In this document: positions 27,431 to 36,882 of the stretch, one piece after another
Layout: the number at the start of each line of letters is the position of its first letter
How positions within the stretch are numbered: position 1 is the stretch's first letter
Assembly: GCF_013373365.1 (NCBI RefSeq)
Contig: NZ_CP035925.1
Location: 2,852,001 to 2,916,000 of the forward strand
Direction: 5' to 3'
Source: Lentibacillus sp. CBA3610
Lineage (GTDB): Bacteria; Bacillota; Bacilli; Bacillales; Amphibacillaceae
Length of the DNA: 64,000 nucleotides
The notes under the pieces: generated by a model
The model's database searches: none
Seen by the model: only the letters and a program-made list of their open reading frames with translations
What the model was told of the DNA's origin: nothing
Translations under genes and position numbers: made by a program

Positions 27431-28414
27431 TCAGTCCACATAAATTTCAAGCATTTGACTGATCTGATTCTTTATCCGTTCCTGCAGGTGCTCCGGCGAC
27501 AGCACTTTTGCCCGGTTACCCCAAGTTAGGATCCAGTTAACCAATCCTTCTGAGAGCTTAGCTTTAGTTGACAGCACAAAATGTTCATCATCCAGCTCCC
27601 TGATATCCGCATCATGGCCAAAGCGATCCAGTACTACATTAACCAAACTATTATGAAAGCGGATTTTGATGCGCATTTCCTCACCGGCAAACATATGAAA
27701 GCTTTGATCAACATATTCCTGCAAATTGAACGCCCGTTTTTTGAACGTTTCATCCGTCACGGCAATATTACGGATTCGATCAAGGCGGTAATGCCGTATT
27801 TCATTCGTATCCTGAAATACACCAATCAAATAGTAAAAATCATTTTGCCAGATAAGCGCATACGGTTCCACATGGTAGCGGCTGCCATTACGATGATAGA
27901 CAAATTCTTTTTTAACATTGAATTTACCGTACTGATATGTAAGAACTTTCCCCTCTGAAATGGCCCTATGTACACTGTCAATATTCAGTTTAACCCGTTC
28001 ATAATCGATGTTGGCTGATTGGCTGAATACAATTGGCTCCGGAAATGTTTTGGCAATATGCGTGCTTGTCAGGGTTTTAACCTTTTTAATCAGCTTTTCC
28101 TTTTCGTTCGTTGTGATAAACCGTGCTGACAAAATCGCATCGTTAATTAACCTTAATTGATAGGTTTCAAACAGCCGTGTCTGATGGCTATACTTGATTT
28201 TACCGTATCGCCCCTGATTCCGGACAATTTCAAAATCCATACTATCCAGCGTTTCCAGATCCCGTTTGATTGTCCGTTTATCAAATGTGGCGTCACCGGT
28301 CACCGAACGAAGCTTTTCAATTAACTCATCGATCCCCAGGTCATGATAGTCATCCGTTTCGTTAAATAAAATCTCCCGTAATTGAAGTAAACGATAATTG
28401 CTTCCCCGTTCCAT
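27431..28414 (-). CDS. WYL-domain transcriptional regulator (YafY family)
   Basis: 327 residues from ATG 28414, with AGGGGG eight bases upstream; the open frame extends to 28507 without a binding site. N-terminal winged helix (about 1-65, with TFDKRTIKRDLETL), then a WYL domain carrying YHVEPYALIWQNDFYYLIGVF and HYRLDRIRNI, and a C-terminal WCX region. Such regulators often bind ligands or nucleic acids through WYL. Divergent from the ABC-F gene, which it may regulate. Confidence 0.88.
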   Translation of the reverse strand: MERGSNYRLLQLREILFNETDDYHDLGIDELIEKLRSVTGDATFDKRTIKRDLETLDSMDFEIVRNQGRYGKIKYSHQTRLFETYQLRLINDAILSARFITTNEKEKLIKKVKTLTSTHIAKTFPEPIVFSQSANIDYERVKLNIDSVHRAISEGKVLTYQYGKFNVKKEFVYHRNGSRYHVEPYALIWQNDFYYLIGVFQDTNEIRHYRLDRIRNIAVTDETFKKRAFNLQEYVDQSFHMFAGEEMRIKIRFHNSLVNVVLDRFGHDADIRELDDEHFVLSTKAKLSEGLVNWILTWGNRAKVLSPEHLQERIKNQISQMLEIYVD

Positions 28415-28599
28415 AAAATATCCCCCCTGAAGATTAAGATCTCTATTAGCCAATGTAAAGCTCTTTTCATCTGATGACAAGCCTTTTAACTGTTTTCTCT
28501 TATACAAATAAACACTTCCAGCAAAACCCGTATACGTTGACTAAATGCCTTAAATCCCTTAAGCTAACGGTGATTATAATTATTGGAGGACGTTTACGG

Positions 28600-30222
28600 A
28601 TGCTAACGGTTAATAATGTAAGTCTGCGTTATGCTGATAAAAAATTGTTTGAAGATGTGAACCTGAAATTCACGCCAGGTAATTGCTATGGGGTTATTGG
28701 CGCAAATGGTGCCGGCAAATCCACTTTCCTCAGAGTGCTCTCAGGTGAGGTAGATCCGCAATCGGGCAATGTCTCCAAATCCCCGGATGAGCGGATAGCC
28801 GTACTCAAACAAGAACATTTTGCTTATGATGACTATGAGGTACTGGAAACCGTCCTAATGGGACATGAGCGTTTATATGAAGTTAAACGGGAGAAAGATG
28901 CCATTTATATGAAGCCTGATTTTTCCGAGGATGACGGGATGCGCGCTGCTGAACTTGAGGGTGAATTTGCTGAAATGAACGGCTGGGAAGCAGAGTCCGA
29001 TGCAGCCGTTCTATTAAAAGGACTCGGTGTTGATGAATCCCTTCATTCAGCAAAAATGGCGGATTTGCCCGAGGACCAGAAAGTCAAAGTCTTACTTGCA
29101 CAAGCACTCTATGGAAACCCGGATATTTTACTTCTGGACGAACCGACAAACGGTTTGGACATTCACGCCATTCAGTGGCTGGAAGATTTTTTGATCGACT
29201 TTGAAAATACAGTGATCGTTGTTTCGCATGACCGCCACTTCTTAAATAAGGTATGCACACACATTGCAGATGTTGACTACGGAAAAATTGAGATTTACGT
29301 CGGTAACTATGATTTCTGGTATGAGTCCAGCCAGCTGGCGAAGAAAATGGCACAGGAAGAAAATAAGAAAAAGGAAGAAAAAATCAAGGATCTGAAAGCA
29401 TTTATCGAGCGATTCAGTGCCAATGCGTCGAAATCAAGGCAGGCTACATCACGGAAAAAACTTCTGGACAGCATTACGCTTGATGACATTAAACCATCAT
29501 CGCGGAAATATCCATATATTAATTTTACACCAGACCGGGAAATCGGCAATGATCTGCTGTTCGTCGAAGGGCTGACCAAAACCATTAATGGGGAAAAAGT
29601 GCTGGACAATGTCAGCTTTACCGTTAATAAAGATGATAAAATTGCCTTTGTCGGCAAAAACGACATAGCCAAAACAACGCTGTTTGAAATCCTGATGGGT
29701 AATATGGAACCTGATGCCGGAACGTTTAAGTGGGGTGTGACCACTTCACAATCGTATTTCCCAAGGGATAATTCAGCCTACTTTGATGGCAATGATCTGC
29801 CATTGGTCGACTGGCTCCGGCAATATTCCCCGGAAGACGAAACGGAAACCTTTTTACGAGGCTTTCTCGGACGCATGCTGTTCTCCGGTGATCAAGCATT
29901 GAAGAAGGCAAGTGTCCTATCCGGCGGTGAGCGTGTCCGCTGCGTGCTGTCGAAAATGATGCTCTCAGGCGCCAATGTTCTGGTTATGGATGAACCAACG
30001 AACCACCTGGATTTAGAGTCCATCACATCATTGAATAACGGACTTAAAAAATTCAAAGGATCGATTTTGTTCACGTCACACGACCATGAATTTATTCAAA
30101 CGATCGCCAACCGCCTGATTGAAATCACGCCTCAAGGCATTGTTGATAAAGAAATGAGCTATGACGACTATATTGCGGATAAAGAATTGCAAGAGAAAGT
30201 TGAAGCTATGTATGCGAGCTGA
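28600..30222 (+). CDS. ykpA: ABC-F family ATPase (YkpA type)
   Basis: 540-residue soluble protein with two ABC domains, no membrane segment; ABC-F proteins act on the ribosome. Domain 1: Walker A GANGAGKS (34-41) and LLLDEPTNGLD. Its signature is atypical (ADLPEDQKVKVLLAQAL instead of LSGGQ). Interdomain linker with KKMAQEENKKKEEK. Domain 2: LSGGERVR signature and MDEPTNHLD, but its P-loop reads GKNDIAKT, lacking the usual Gly-X-Gly-Lys. Start ATG 28600 follows TTGGAGGACGTTTACGG; the frame is open further upstream. A terminator and 21-bp repeats follow. Confidence 0.9.
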   Translation: MLTVNNVSLRYADKKLFEDVNLKFTPGNCYGVIGANGAGKSTFLRVLSGEVDPQSGNVSKSPDERIAVLKQEHFAYDDYEVLETVLMGHERLYEVKREKDAIYMKPDFSEDDGMRAAELEGEFAEMNGWEAESDAAVLLKGLGVDESLHSAKMADLPEDQKVKVLLAQALYGNPDILLLDEPTNGLDIHAIQWLEDFLIDFENTVIVVSHDRHFLNKVCTHIADVDYGKIEIYVGNYDFWYESSQLAKKMAQEENKKKEEKIKDLKAFIERFSANASKSRQATSRKKLLDSITLDDIKPSSRKYPYINFTPDREIGNDLLFVEGLTKTINGEKVLDNVSFTVNKDDKIAFVGKNDIAKTTLFEILMGNMEPDAGTFKWGVTTSQSYFPRDNSAYFDGNDLPLVDWLRQYSPEDETETFLRGFLGRMLFSGDQALKKASVLSGGERVRCVLSKMMLSGANVLVMDEPTNHLDLESITSLNNGLKKFKGSILFTSHDHEFIQTIANRLIEITPQGIVDKEMSYDDYIADKELQEKVEAMYAS

Positions 30223-30247
30223 CTTGATGACGGTTTGAGGTGTTGCT

Positions 30248-30379
30248 CGCACGATTCGAAGCGGACGCCGCACGTTTTGCGGTGGGTCTCGCACGATTTG
30301 GAGCGGACGCCGCACGTTTTGCGGTGGGTCTCGCACGATTTGGAGCTGACATCGCACGATTTGACGCTAATGTCGCACG
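30248..30379. repeat. Degenerate tandem repeat with exact 21-bp period, copy 2
   Basis: CGCACG occurs at 30248, 30269, 30290, 30311, 30332, 30353 and 30374, every 21 bp without exception. A 42-bp double unit (30259-30300) is repeated exactly at 30301-30342, so the array has expanded recently. It lies between the stop of the ABC-F gene and the shared terminator. Confidence 0.85.
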
Positions 30380-30410
30380 GGATTAATTCTCTCCCGTACT
30401 TCTGAATACT

Positions 30411-30448
30411 AAAAAAACGTTCCCTTAACCTCGGGGGAACGTTTTTTA
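30411..30448. terminator. Bidirectional terminator between ABC-F gene and tdh
   Basis: AAAAAACGTTCCC / GGGAACGTTTTTT perfect stem with A- and T-runs on both sides, between convergent genes. Confidence 0.88.
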
Positions 30449-30452
30449 TATC

Positions 30453-31385
30453 CTACTTAACCTGCAGTTTCGTCAGCATATCCGCTGTCATTTTGTCGAT
30501 ATCATATTCAGCCTTAAAGCCCCATTCTTCTGCTGCCGCGGATGAATCCAGATTATCCGGCCAGCTTTCGGCGATCTGCTGACGGACAGGATCAACATCA
30601 TAAGCCAGCTCAAATTCCGGTATGTGCTTCCGGATTGCCTTGGCAAAATCCTCCGGGGCCGCCGATATAGCTGAAATATTATAGGCATTGCGGTGGACAA
30701 GCTTCCCCGGATCTGCTTCCATCAGCTGAATGATCGCATTCAAAGCATCCGGCATATACATCATATCCATATACGTGTTTTGGGCAATGTATGATGTGTA
30801 TGTTTTATGTTTCATGGCTTCATAATAAATCTCCACAGCATAATCGGTCGTTCCCCCGCCCGGTGGTGTCACATGGGAAATAAGGCCGGGATAACGGACG
30901 CCGCGTGTATCCACGCCATAGCGGTAATAGTAATAATCGCACAGCAACTCACCTGCCACTTTATTAACACCATACATCGTCGTCGGCCGCATAATCGTTT
31001 TCTGTGGTGTATTCTTTTTTGGGGTTGTCGGACCGAATGCGCCAATCGAACTTGGGGTAAAGAACTGCAAATCCAGATCCCTGGCTGCTTCCAGGGCATT
31101 TATCAGACCGCCCATGTTCAAATCCCATGCTATTTTCGGGACAGCCTCTGCCTTGGCTGACAATAATGCGGCCAAGTGCATAATCGTATCCACCTTATGT
31201 TTTTTGGCAGCATCATGTATGGCTTTTTCATCGGTCACATCAACAATTTCAAACGGACCTTCCTCCCCGTCTTTTTTCCAGAGGTCGGAGCCGATGACAT
31301 TGGATGTTCCGTAATATTCCCGTAATTGACTGACAAGTTCCGAGCCGATTTGACCCATTGCACCTGTCACCAGAATTTTTCTCAT
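30453..31385 (-). CDS. tdh: L-threonine 3-dehydrogenase, SDR/epimerase type
   Basis: Oxidises L-threonine to 2-amino-3-oxobutyrate with NAD+. 310 residues of the short-chain NAD-epimerase fold, not the zinc alcohol dehydrogenase type: Rossmann GAMGQIG at 8-14, catalytic Y138 and K142 in [10 protein letters not shown], and the family-typical RYPGLIS and [12 protein letters not shown]. It follows kbl in the same direction after 172 bases, forming the two-step threonine to glycine pathway. Confidence 0.93.
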   Translation of the reverse strand: MRKILVTGAMGQIGSELVSQLREYYGTSNVIGSDLWKKDGEEGPFEIVDVTDEKAIHDAAKKHKVDTIMHLAALLSAKAEAVPKIAWDLNMGGLINALEAARDLDLQFFTPSSIGAFGPTTPKKNTPQKTIMRPTTMYGVNKVAGELLCDYYYYRYGVDTRGVRYPGLISHVTPPGGGTTDYAVEIYYEAMKHKTYTSYIAQNTYMDMMYMPDALNAIIQLMEADPGKLVHRNAYNISAISAAPEDFAKAIRKHIPEFELAYDVDPVRQQIAESWPDNLDSSAAAEEWGFKAEYDIDKMTADMLTKLQVK

Positions 31386-31501
31386 AATCTTTTCCCCCAG
31401 CTAATCCTTTCAGTAATGATGTTTCGTCATGATGTAATCAGAGCGGCTGGCTTACCGGTTCATAATACTTTGATCAGATCATCCAAAGCGATAACCTAAG
31501 A

Positions 31502-31539
31502 GAGCAGGCTAATCCATCACTATTCCGGCCAGCCTGCTC
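31502..31539 (-). terminator. Hairpin between kbl and tdh
   Basis: GAGCAGGCT / AGCCTGCTC perfect 9-bp stem about 20 bases past the kbl stop. No strong T-run, so it may attenuate or stabilise the message rather than stop it. Confidence 0.4.
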
Positions 31540-31557
31540 GTTAAGCAGCAGCCAATA

Positions 31558-32748
31558 TTAAATAAGCCCTAATTCCTTGCCGATTTTTTCATAGGCAGCG
31601 AGTGCATCATCCAGCATTTCTTTCGTATGTGCGGCTGTCGGCATATTGCGCACGCGTCCTGTTCCTCTTGGCACTGTTGGAAAAACGATTGATTTGGCGT
31701 AAATTCCTTCTTCATATAGGCGTTTACTGAAAGCTTGCGTATCTTTTTCATCGCCCAGTATACACGGCGTGATTGGCGTCTCACTATTTCCGATATCAAA
31801 CCCGAGCTTCTGCAAACCATCTTTCAAATAATTGCTGTTCTCCCATAGCTTTTCATTGAGAACGGTGGATGCCATCAGGAGATCAACCGCTTTTGTACTC
31901 GCGACAGCGTCTGCCGGCGAAACTGCTGTGGAAAAAAGAAACGGACGGGAGCGGACTTTCAGCCAATCGATCAGTTCTGCTTTACCGGCAACATAGCCAC
32001 CGATTACACCAATCGCTTTGGATAGCGTACCCATTTGAAAATCGATCTTTTCCTGCAGGCCGAAATGTTTCACGGTACCGGCACCTTTACCCAATACGCC
32101 TGAACCGTGGGCATCGTCAACATAGGTGATCAGGTCAAATTCTTCTGCAATTTCAACGATCTCCGGCAGTTTGGCGATATCCCCGTCCATGGAAAAGACA
32201 CCATCCGTAATAACCATCACTTTATTGTACGCTCCGGACTCGATCGCCTCTTTAGCTTTCGCACGCAGATCATCCATGTCTGAATGGTTAAAGCGGATAA
32301 TTTTTGCTCTGGAAAGACGGCTGCCGTCAATGATTGATGCATGGTTCAGTTCATCTGAAAGAATCGCATCATGTTTATCCATAACAGCAGAAATAGCTGC
32401 CATATTACAATTAAAACCGGATTGATAAGAAATAACAGCTTCCGTTCCTTTAAATTCTGCCAGTTTCCGCTCAAGCTCAAGGTGAAGGTCCATTGTTCCG
32501 TTGATGGTACGGACAGCGCCAGCCCCGACGCCATGTGAATCAACTGCCTCTTTGGCCACTTCCTTCAGTCGTTCATCGGTTGCCAGCCCCAAATAATTAT
32601 TTGATGAAAGATTAACCAATTCTTTTCCATCGATGTTAATGACCGGGCCATTTGCACCTTGCACAGGATCAATTTCACTATAAAGCCCACGCTCTTTTAA
32701 ATCCGATATATTCGCTTCCAAAAATGATTGCAGTGCTTTACTTGTCAT
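31558..32748 (-). CDS. kbl: Glycine C-acetyltransferase (2-amino-3-ketobutyrate CoA ligase)
   Basis: PLP enzyme splitting 2-amino-3-oxobutyrate with CoA into glycine and acetyl-CoA. About 396 residues of the alpha-oxoamine synthase family: [42 protein letters not shown] and PLP lysine in [13 protein letters not shown] (K244 from this start). The third in-frame ATG (32748) is chosen because AAGGAGG lies nine bases upstream; the first ATG (32757) touches the binding site. A cre-like site overlaps the leader. Confidence 0.95.
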   Translation of the reverse strand: MTSKALQSFLEANISDLKERGLYSEIDPVQGANGPVINIDGKELVNLSSNNYLGLATDERLKEVAKEAVDSHGVGAGAVRTINGTMDLHLELERKLAEFKGTEAVISYQSGFNCNMAAISAVMDKHDAILSDELNHASIIDGSRLSRAKIIRFNHSDMDDLRAKAKEAIESGAYNKVMVITDGVFSMDGDIAKLPEIVEIAEEFDLITYVDDAHGSGVLGKGAGTVKHFGLQEKIDFQMGTLSKAIGVIGGYVAGKAELIDWLKVRSRPFLFSTAVSPADAVASTKAVDLLMASTVLNEKLWENSNYLKDGLQKLGFDIGNSETPITPCILGDEKDTQAFSKRLYEEGIYAKSIVFPTVPRGTGRVRNMPTAAHTKEMLDDALAAYEKIGKELGLI

Positions 32749-32767
32749 GTCATGCATCCTCCTTTTA

Positions 32768-32781
32768 TGTAAACGCTTTTA
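32768..32781 (-). promoter_or_regulatory. Candidate CcpA cre site in the kbl leader
   Basis: TGTAAACGCTTTTA matches the cre consensus at 13 of 14 positions and lies 20-33 bases before the kbl start. Position downstream of the promoter suggests a roadblock type of repression when preferred sugars are present. Confidence 0.5.
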
Positions 32782-32981
32782 TTAACTTATACTAGAAAAA
32801 TTAACATATTCCATTAATGAGTTTAACACATCATTTAGCATTTCCCCACAAAAATAATCATGGTGCTATTATATCTAGTACTATAGTAAGATTTACCTAT
32901 TATTTTACCACAAAAATCTATGGTCTATTTTCTTCTATTTTATTATAATTAATGTAGTTGATTACAGAGAGGAAAAAAATA

Positions 32982-33113
32982 ATGAGGCAAATTTTAATGG
33001 CCATATTTTTTGTTTTGATAGCCTGTTTCAGTATTGTTGGTGTCGCACAAACTTTCGATCATACAGAAGATGTTGTTGAAGAAGAAGACAGTGATGCTGT
33101 TTTTGTAAACTAA
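32982..33113 (+). CDS. 43-residue membrane peptide
   Basis: ATG 32982 with GAGAGG upstream. A hydrophobic N-terminus (ILMAIFFVLIACFSIVGVA) is followed by a short acidic tail (TEDVVEEEDSDA). Could be a single-span membrane peptide or a secreted peptide with cleavage after VAQ. A bidirectional terminator follows the stop directly. No family recognised. Confidence 0.6.
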   Translation: MRQILMAIFFVLIACFSIVGVAQTFDHTEDVVEEEDSDAVFVN

Positions 33114-33118
33114 ATAAT

Positions 33119-33154
33119 AAAGGGGAGACACCTCGTTAGATGCTCCCCTTTTTT
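33119..33154. terminator. Terminator between the small peptide gene and the LysM-3D gene
   Basis: AAGGGGAG / CTCCCCTT stem with a 15-base loop and a T-run. Confidence 0.75.
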
Positions 33155-33165
33155 GCTATCTTAAA

Positions 33166-33969
33166 TTACTCAACAATTGTTACATCAACTGTACGGACGC
33201 CCCAGTCCATTGCTTCATCTTCTGTTGGAACATGGACGTCGATTTTGTCGCCATTAATTGCACCACCGACATCTGCTGCAGTTGCATAACCATAACCTTC
33301 AATATAAACTTCTGATCCTAATGGAATAACATCCGGATCCACTGCGATAACATTAGCGTCCGGGTTGGCATTCAGGTCAACACCTGTTGAGGTAATGCCT
33401 GAGCAGCCATCACAATCAGCCGTATAGGCTGTTGCCGTTACTGTCATCGTTTCACCATCAGGATTATCCTGGGATGATGATTGTTCCTGATTAGTATTTG
33501 ATTCACCGCCAGTGTTGCTGGCTGTTTGTTCTGGTTCATTTGATTGATTGGACGAACTTTCGTTGGATGAACTTTCATTTGATGAGCTTTCCGATGTTGT
33601 TGTTTCATCCTGCTCAATGTTCACACCTTTTATTTCAAGTTCTTGTCCAATTGCAATTATATCTGATTTAATGTTATTCCAATCTTTCAAATCTGCTACA
33701 GACACATCGTATTCATCACCGATACCGATTAATGTATCACCTTTTTCAACTGTATATGTGTCGTTGATAAATAGTGTTTGTTTTGGCTGAATCGTGGTCG
33801 TGTTGAGTTCATTTATCTCAACGAGTTCATCTACTGTTGTATTATATTCGTCTGCGATACCCCACAGGTTGTCTCCTTTTTCGACTTCATATTCTGCAGC
33901 AGAAGCAGTGGTAAATGTAGCGCCAGCAATCATGGCACCAGTAGCAATTGAAGCTACCAATTTTTTCAT
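33166..33969 (-). CDS. yocH: Secreted LysM and 3D domain cell-wall protein (YocH type)
   Basis: 267 residues: signal peptide (about 1-24, ending ASA), LysM domain 1 (about 26-70, YEVEKGDNLWGIADEYNTTV), LysM domain 2 (about 72-115, YTVEKGDTLIGIGDEYDVSV), a Ser/Asn-rich linker with repeated SSNE units, and a C-terminal 3D domain. The 3D domain has VTATAYTADCDGCSG, LGSEVYIEGYG, DVGGAINGDKIDVHV, with the three conserved Asp. The family binds and probably cleaves peptidoglycan (lytic transglycosylase-like fold). Candidate WalR half-sites lie upstream, as expected for yocH. Confidence 0.9.
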   Translation of the reverse strand: MKKLVASIATGAMIAGATFTTASAAEYEVEKGDNLWGIADEYNTTVDELVEINELNTTTIQPKQTLFINDTYTVEKGDTLIGIGDEYDVSVADLKDWNNIKSDIIAIGQELEIKGVNIEQDETTTSESSSNESSSNESSSNQSNEPEQTASNTGGESNTNQEQSSSQDNPDGETMTVTATAYTADCDGCSGITSTGVDLNANPDANVIAVDPDVIPLGSEVYIEGYGYATAADVGGAINGDKIDVHVPTEDEAMDWGVRTVDVTIVE

Positions 33970-34030
33970 AGGTAGTCCCCTCCTTTAAATTCTGCATTGC
34001 CCATCATACCACAGGGGTAAAGGCAGTGCA

Positions 34031-34058
34031 GTTACAAGACAATTAAGAGTCTATTACA
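34031..34058 (-). promoter_or_regulatory. Candidate WalR binding region upstream of yocH
   Basis: Read on the minus strand: TGTAAT, then TGTAAC 22 bases later (two 11-bp turns), with a degenerate CTTAAT half-site exactly midway. WalR sites are TGTWAH direct repeats of 11-bp spacing. A TATGAT -10 lies further downstream. Confidence 0.35.
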
Positions 34059-34224
34059 AGGGTTACCAAACTACCGAAAAAATATTACAATTTTAATAGA
34101 TTTATTTCATCCTGGTATTTTTCGCATATATTGTGACTTTTTGATTACCAAATTGAATTGAACTATACCTTGCAGATCGCCAGCCTTCTCAAGGGGGGAT
34201 GTACTCATCATATGGAGCAGGAGG

Positions 34225-34845
34225 TCAGGTTCCACCCTCTTTTCCTTCCAGTCTTTGTTGCAATTCTACATTATTTTGTTCCAAAGCATTTCGAATCGGA
34301 CGCTGATTACGGATCAGCTCACGATTATACCGATAAGAAAGGACTTCGCCGGACGTTGTTGTCAATTGCAGCTCCGATAGTGTCACTTCACTGTTATTCT
34401 CATTATAGTTTGAAACCGCCACAGCCTGTTCAATCTCTTCCCACTGATATAATGTTTCCTTCATAGCAAACAAATGATTGTGATAGCTTCCCTCTTCCGT
34501 CATATAGTAATAGTGATTAATGGTTATATATATCATAATAAGGGCAGGAATCGATGCAATGGCAGTTGCTGCTGTTGTTATAAGTTTTTTCCCTTCCCAA
34601 TTTGACCGGTAGTACGCCAAAAGTCCGAACACTATTCCCACGTAAAGAATAGCTGCTCCACATAGGCTATAGCTCGACATGGGAGCCTGAAAGATCCAGC
34701 TGTTTTGCTGTTTCTGGTAATAAAAAACGTCCTGGAAAATGATCATGACAATAAATGGGGCAAATATACTCATAAAACACATGATAATGGCTATTGCTGT
34801 CAGCATCGGAACCGGATCCCGATTCTTTCCATTCTTTTTGAACAT
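34225..34845 (-). CDS. Integral membrane protein of unknown function
   Basis: 206 residues from ATG 34845 with GAGGG six bases upstream (frame open to 35010 without a binding site). Three predicted membrane segments: MLTAIAIIMCFMSIFAPFIV, SLCGAAILYVGIVFGLLAY and ITTAATAIASIPALIMIYIT. After these comes a soluble C-terminal domain of about 95 residues with beta-strand pattern (ELQLTTTSGEVLSYRYN). No family recognised. It lies downstream of the app operon terminator and is transcribed in the same direction. Confidence 0.7.
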   Translation of the reverse strand: MFKKNGKNRDPVPMLTAIAIIMCFMSIFAPFIVMIIFQDVFYYQKQQNSWIFQAPMSSYSLCGAAILYVGIVFGLLAYYRSNWEGKKLITTAATAIASIPALIMIYITINHYYYMTEEGSYHNHLFAMKETLYQWEEIEQAVAVSNYNENNSEVTLSELQLTTTSGEVLSYRYNRELIRNQRPIRNALEQNNVELQQRLEGKEGGT

Positions 34846-34921
34846 TGTGATCCCTCTATTACATTTAGTGAGAAATGGGCAATTTCCTAAAGATTGCCTG
34901 TATACATACATTGAAGCAACA

Positions 34922-34957
34922 AAAGGCCTGAGTTTAGACAAATCAACCTCAGACCTC
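34922..34957 (-). terminator. Terminator of the app operon
   Basis: On the minus strand AGGTCTGAGGTT / AACTCAGGCCT stem followed by TTTTGTT, just past the appC stop. Confidence 0.75.
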
Positions 34958-34963
34958 TTTACA

Positions 34964-35866
34964 TCATTTTTTCGTTTTAGGATTAAAGGCGTCCTTAAAT
35001 CCTTCACCAATAAAGTTAATCGATAAAATGGTTAATGTGATCAATAAACCTGGTGGTATCCATATCCACCACATACTCTCAAATGTACCAGGATCACGGG
35101 CCGCCTGCAGCATATTGCCCCAGCTTGGCGTGCCAACCGGTACACCAAATCCAAGGTAACTCAATCCGGTTTCGGCCACAATCATCGCTGCCAATAACAA
35201 TGTAGCCTGGACAATAATGGTTGACATGACATTTGGTAATATATGCTTTAACATGACTTTGGATGGTCGCGTACCGATTGATACAGCACTTAAAACATAC
35301 TCATTTTCCTTCTCTGACATAACCTTGCTCCGAATCACCCTCGCAGCGCCTGTCCAGCTAAGGAAGCTGATAACCAGAATCAGCGCCAGTACGCCACTGT
35401 CAACGAAGATTGCTTGTAATACAATAACGAAAATCAGAAACGGAAAGTTCATCATGAAATCGGTAAATCTCATGAGGACACTATCAACCTTGCCGCCATA
35501 ATACCCTGAAACCGTTCCTATTAATGTCGCAATTGAAACAATGATTGCTGTACAGGAAAAACCAATTAGTAACGACGTACGTCCGCCATAAAGCAACATG
35601 GTCACAATGTCTCTCCCTGCACCATCAGCCCCAAGCCAATGATCCGCAGAAGGTGGTGCTTCAACCAGCCTCGGGTTAATCCGGCTCGGATCAATATCGG
35701 ATAATAGTGATGCTGACATTGATAATCCGGTCACAATGAACAGGAAAATAAGACTGACCATTGCGGGAATATTACGAATAAACTTTTTGCGGGCAATTCC
35801 CCATTGCGATAAACTTTTCTTTTTTGGAGGGGTTGGCTGTGCTGGTTGATTGGTTGTTGGTTCCAT
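34964..35866 (-). CDS. appC: Oligopeptide ABC transporter permease AppC
   Basis: 300-residue inner permease of an oligopeptide importer. Cytoplasmic N-terminus rich in Pro and Lys, then about six membrane segments, with the OppC N-terminal region LGADGAGRDIVTMLLYGGRTSL and the EAA-loop region around LSAVSIGTRPSKVMLKHILPN that contacts the ATPases. Last gene of an operon in appDFABC order; 17 bases after appB. Confidence 0.92.
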   Translation of the reverse strand: MEPTTNQPAQPTPPKKKSLSQWGIARKKFIRNIPAMVSLIFLFIVTGLSMSASLLSDIDPSRINPRLVEAPPSADHWLGADGAGRDIVTMLLYGGRTSLLIGFSCTAIIVSIATLIGTVSGYYGGKVDSVLMRFTDFMMNFPFLIFVIVLQAIFVDSGVLALILVISFLSWTGAARVIRSKVMSEKENEYVLSAVSIGTRPSKVMLKHILPNVMSTIIVQATLLLAAMIVAETGLSYLGFGVPVGTPSWGNMLQAARDPGTFESMWWIWIPPGLLITLTILSINFIGEGFKDAFNPKTKK

Positions 35867-35883
35867 CTAATCTACCTCCTCCA

Positions 35884-36849
35884 TTAATCCAGCCGTATCC
35901 TGGGATCAATTAACGCATAGAATATATCAGCTATTAAATTACCGATAAGCGTCATGACAGAAAGCAGCAAGGTGATTGCCATGACCACTGTATAATCCCG
36001 GTTATTAATCGAATCAACAAACAGCTGCCCTACTCCAGGGTACGTAAAAATCGTTTCAATAATAACAGAGCCGCCAATTATGCTGGCTAAATCAAAGCCT
36101 AAAAGTGTCACAATCGGGATAACAGAATTACGCAAAATATGCTTATTGTAAATTTGTCTGTCCGGTGTTCCTTTTGCACGTGCCGTACGGACAAAATCTT
36201 TTTGAGCACTTTCAATCATATCATTCCGTAAAAATTGGGTGTAGCTGGCGATTGGTAATAAACCCAGACATAAAGACGGCAAGATAGCATGTTCAACTTT
36301 ACTGACAATATACGCCCAGCTTCCGGGGTCCAACCCTGACCCAATACTGCCTGTCGCCGGCAGCCAGCCTAACTGAAACGAAACAAAATAAATAAGCATT
36401 AAGGCTGCAACGAAACTCGGCATCGCCAGTGCCAGGTAATTCAATACCTGCACACCATAGTCGCCTAATGTGTGTGGATGACGACCTGCATATCTCCCCA
36501 TTAAAAATGAAACTATGTACGTTATGACCATGGCCACCACTGCCAGCAGAATGGTATTGGGAATCCGTGACATAATTAATTCAGAGGCAGGCATTTTATG
36601 CACGAATGATTGTCCAAAATCCCCTTGTAAAAACCCGCCAATCCAGTCCAGATACTGTACATAAATCGGTTCATTATAACCGAGTTCTTCCCGCATGTCT
36701 TCAATATATTCCGGATCTGTATTTAATGGATCAATCCTCCCTGATAGGGCATCTCCCGGCATACTTTGTGCCAGGAAGAATACCACTACAGAGACAAGGA
36801 AAATAATGGGGATCATGATGGCTATTCTGCGCAATGTATAAATCAGCAT
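35884..36849 (-). CDS. appB: Oligopeptide ABC transporter permease AppB
   Basis: 321-residue OppB-type permease, six membrane segments. Typical start MLIYTLRRIAIMIPIIFLVS, periplasm-facing FGQSFVHKMPASELI, and EAA-loop ARAKGTPDRQIYNKHILRN. Pairs with AppC to form the channel. ATG follows AAGGGGAAAATAAT. The gene follows appA after 33 bases. Confidence 0.92.
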   Translation of the reverse strand: MLIYTLRRIAIMIPIIFLVSVVVFFLAQSMPGDALSGRIDPLNTDPEYIEDMREELGYNEPIYVQYLDWIGGFLQGDFGQSFVHKMPASELIMSRIPNTILLAVVAMVITYIVSFLMGRYAGRHPHTLGDYGVQVLNYLALAMPSFVAALMLIYFVSFQLGWLPATGSIGSGLDPGSWAYIVSKVEHAILPSLCLGLLPIASYTQFLRNDMIESAQKDFVRTARAKGTPDRQIYNKHILRNSVIPIVTLLGFDLASIIGGSVIIETIFTYPGVGQLFVDSINNRDYTVVMAITLLLSVMTLIGNLIADIFYALIDPRIRLD

Positions 36850-36882
36850 ATTATTTTCCCCTTATTTTAGAAAATTAAAGTC

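Noticed and set aside
30076-30357. Minus-strand open frame with repeated IVRDPPQNVRRP
   Set aside because: Generated by the second 21-bp array and overlapping the end of the ABC-F gene; no binding site.
30248-30379. CRISPR array
   Set aside because: Units are contiguous at 21 bp without unique spacers and there are no cas genes in the window.
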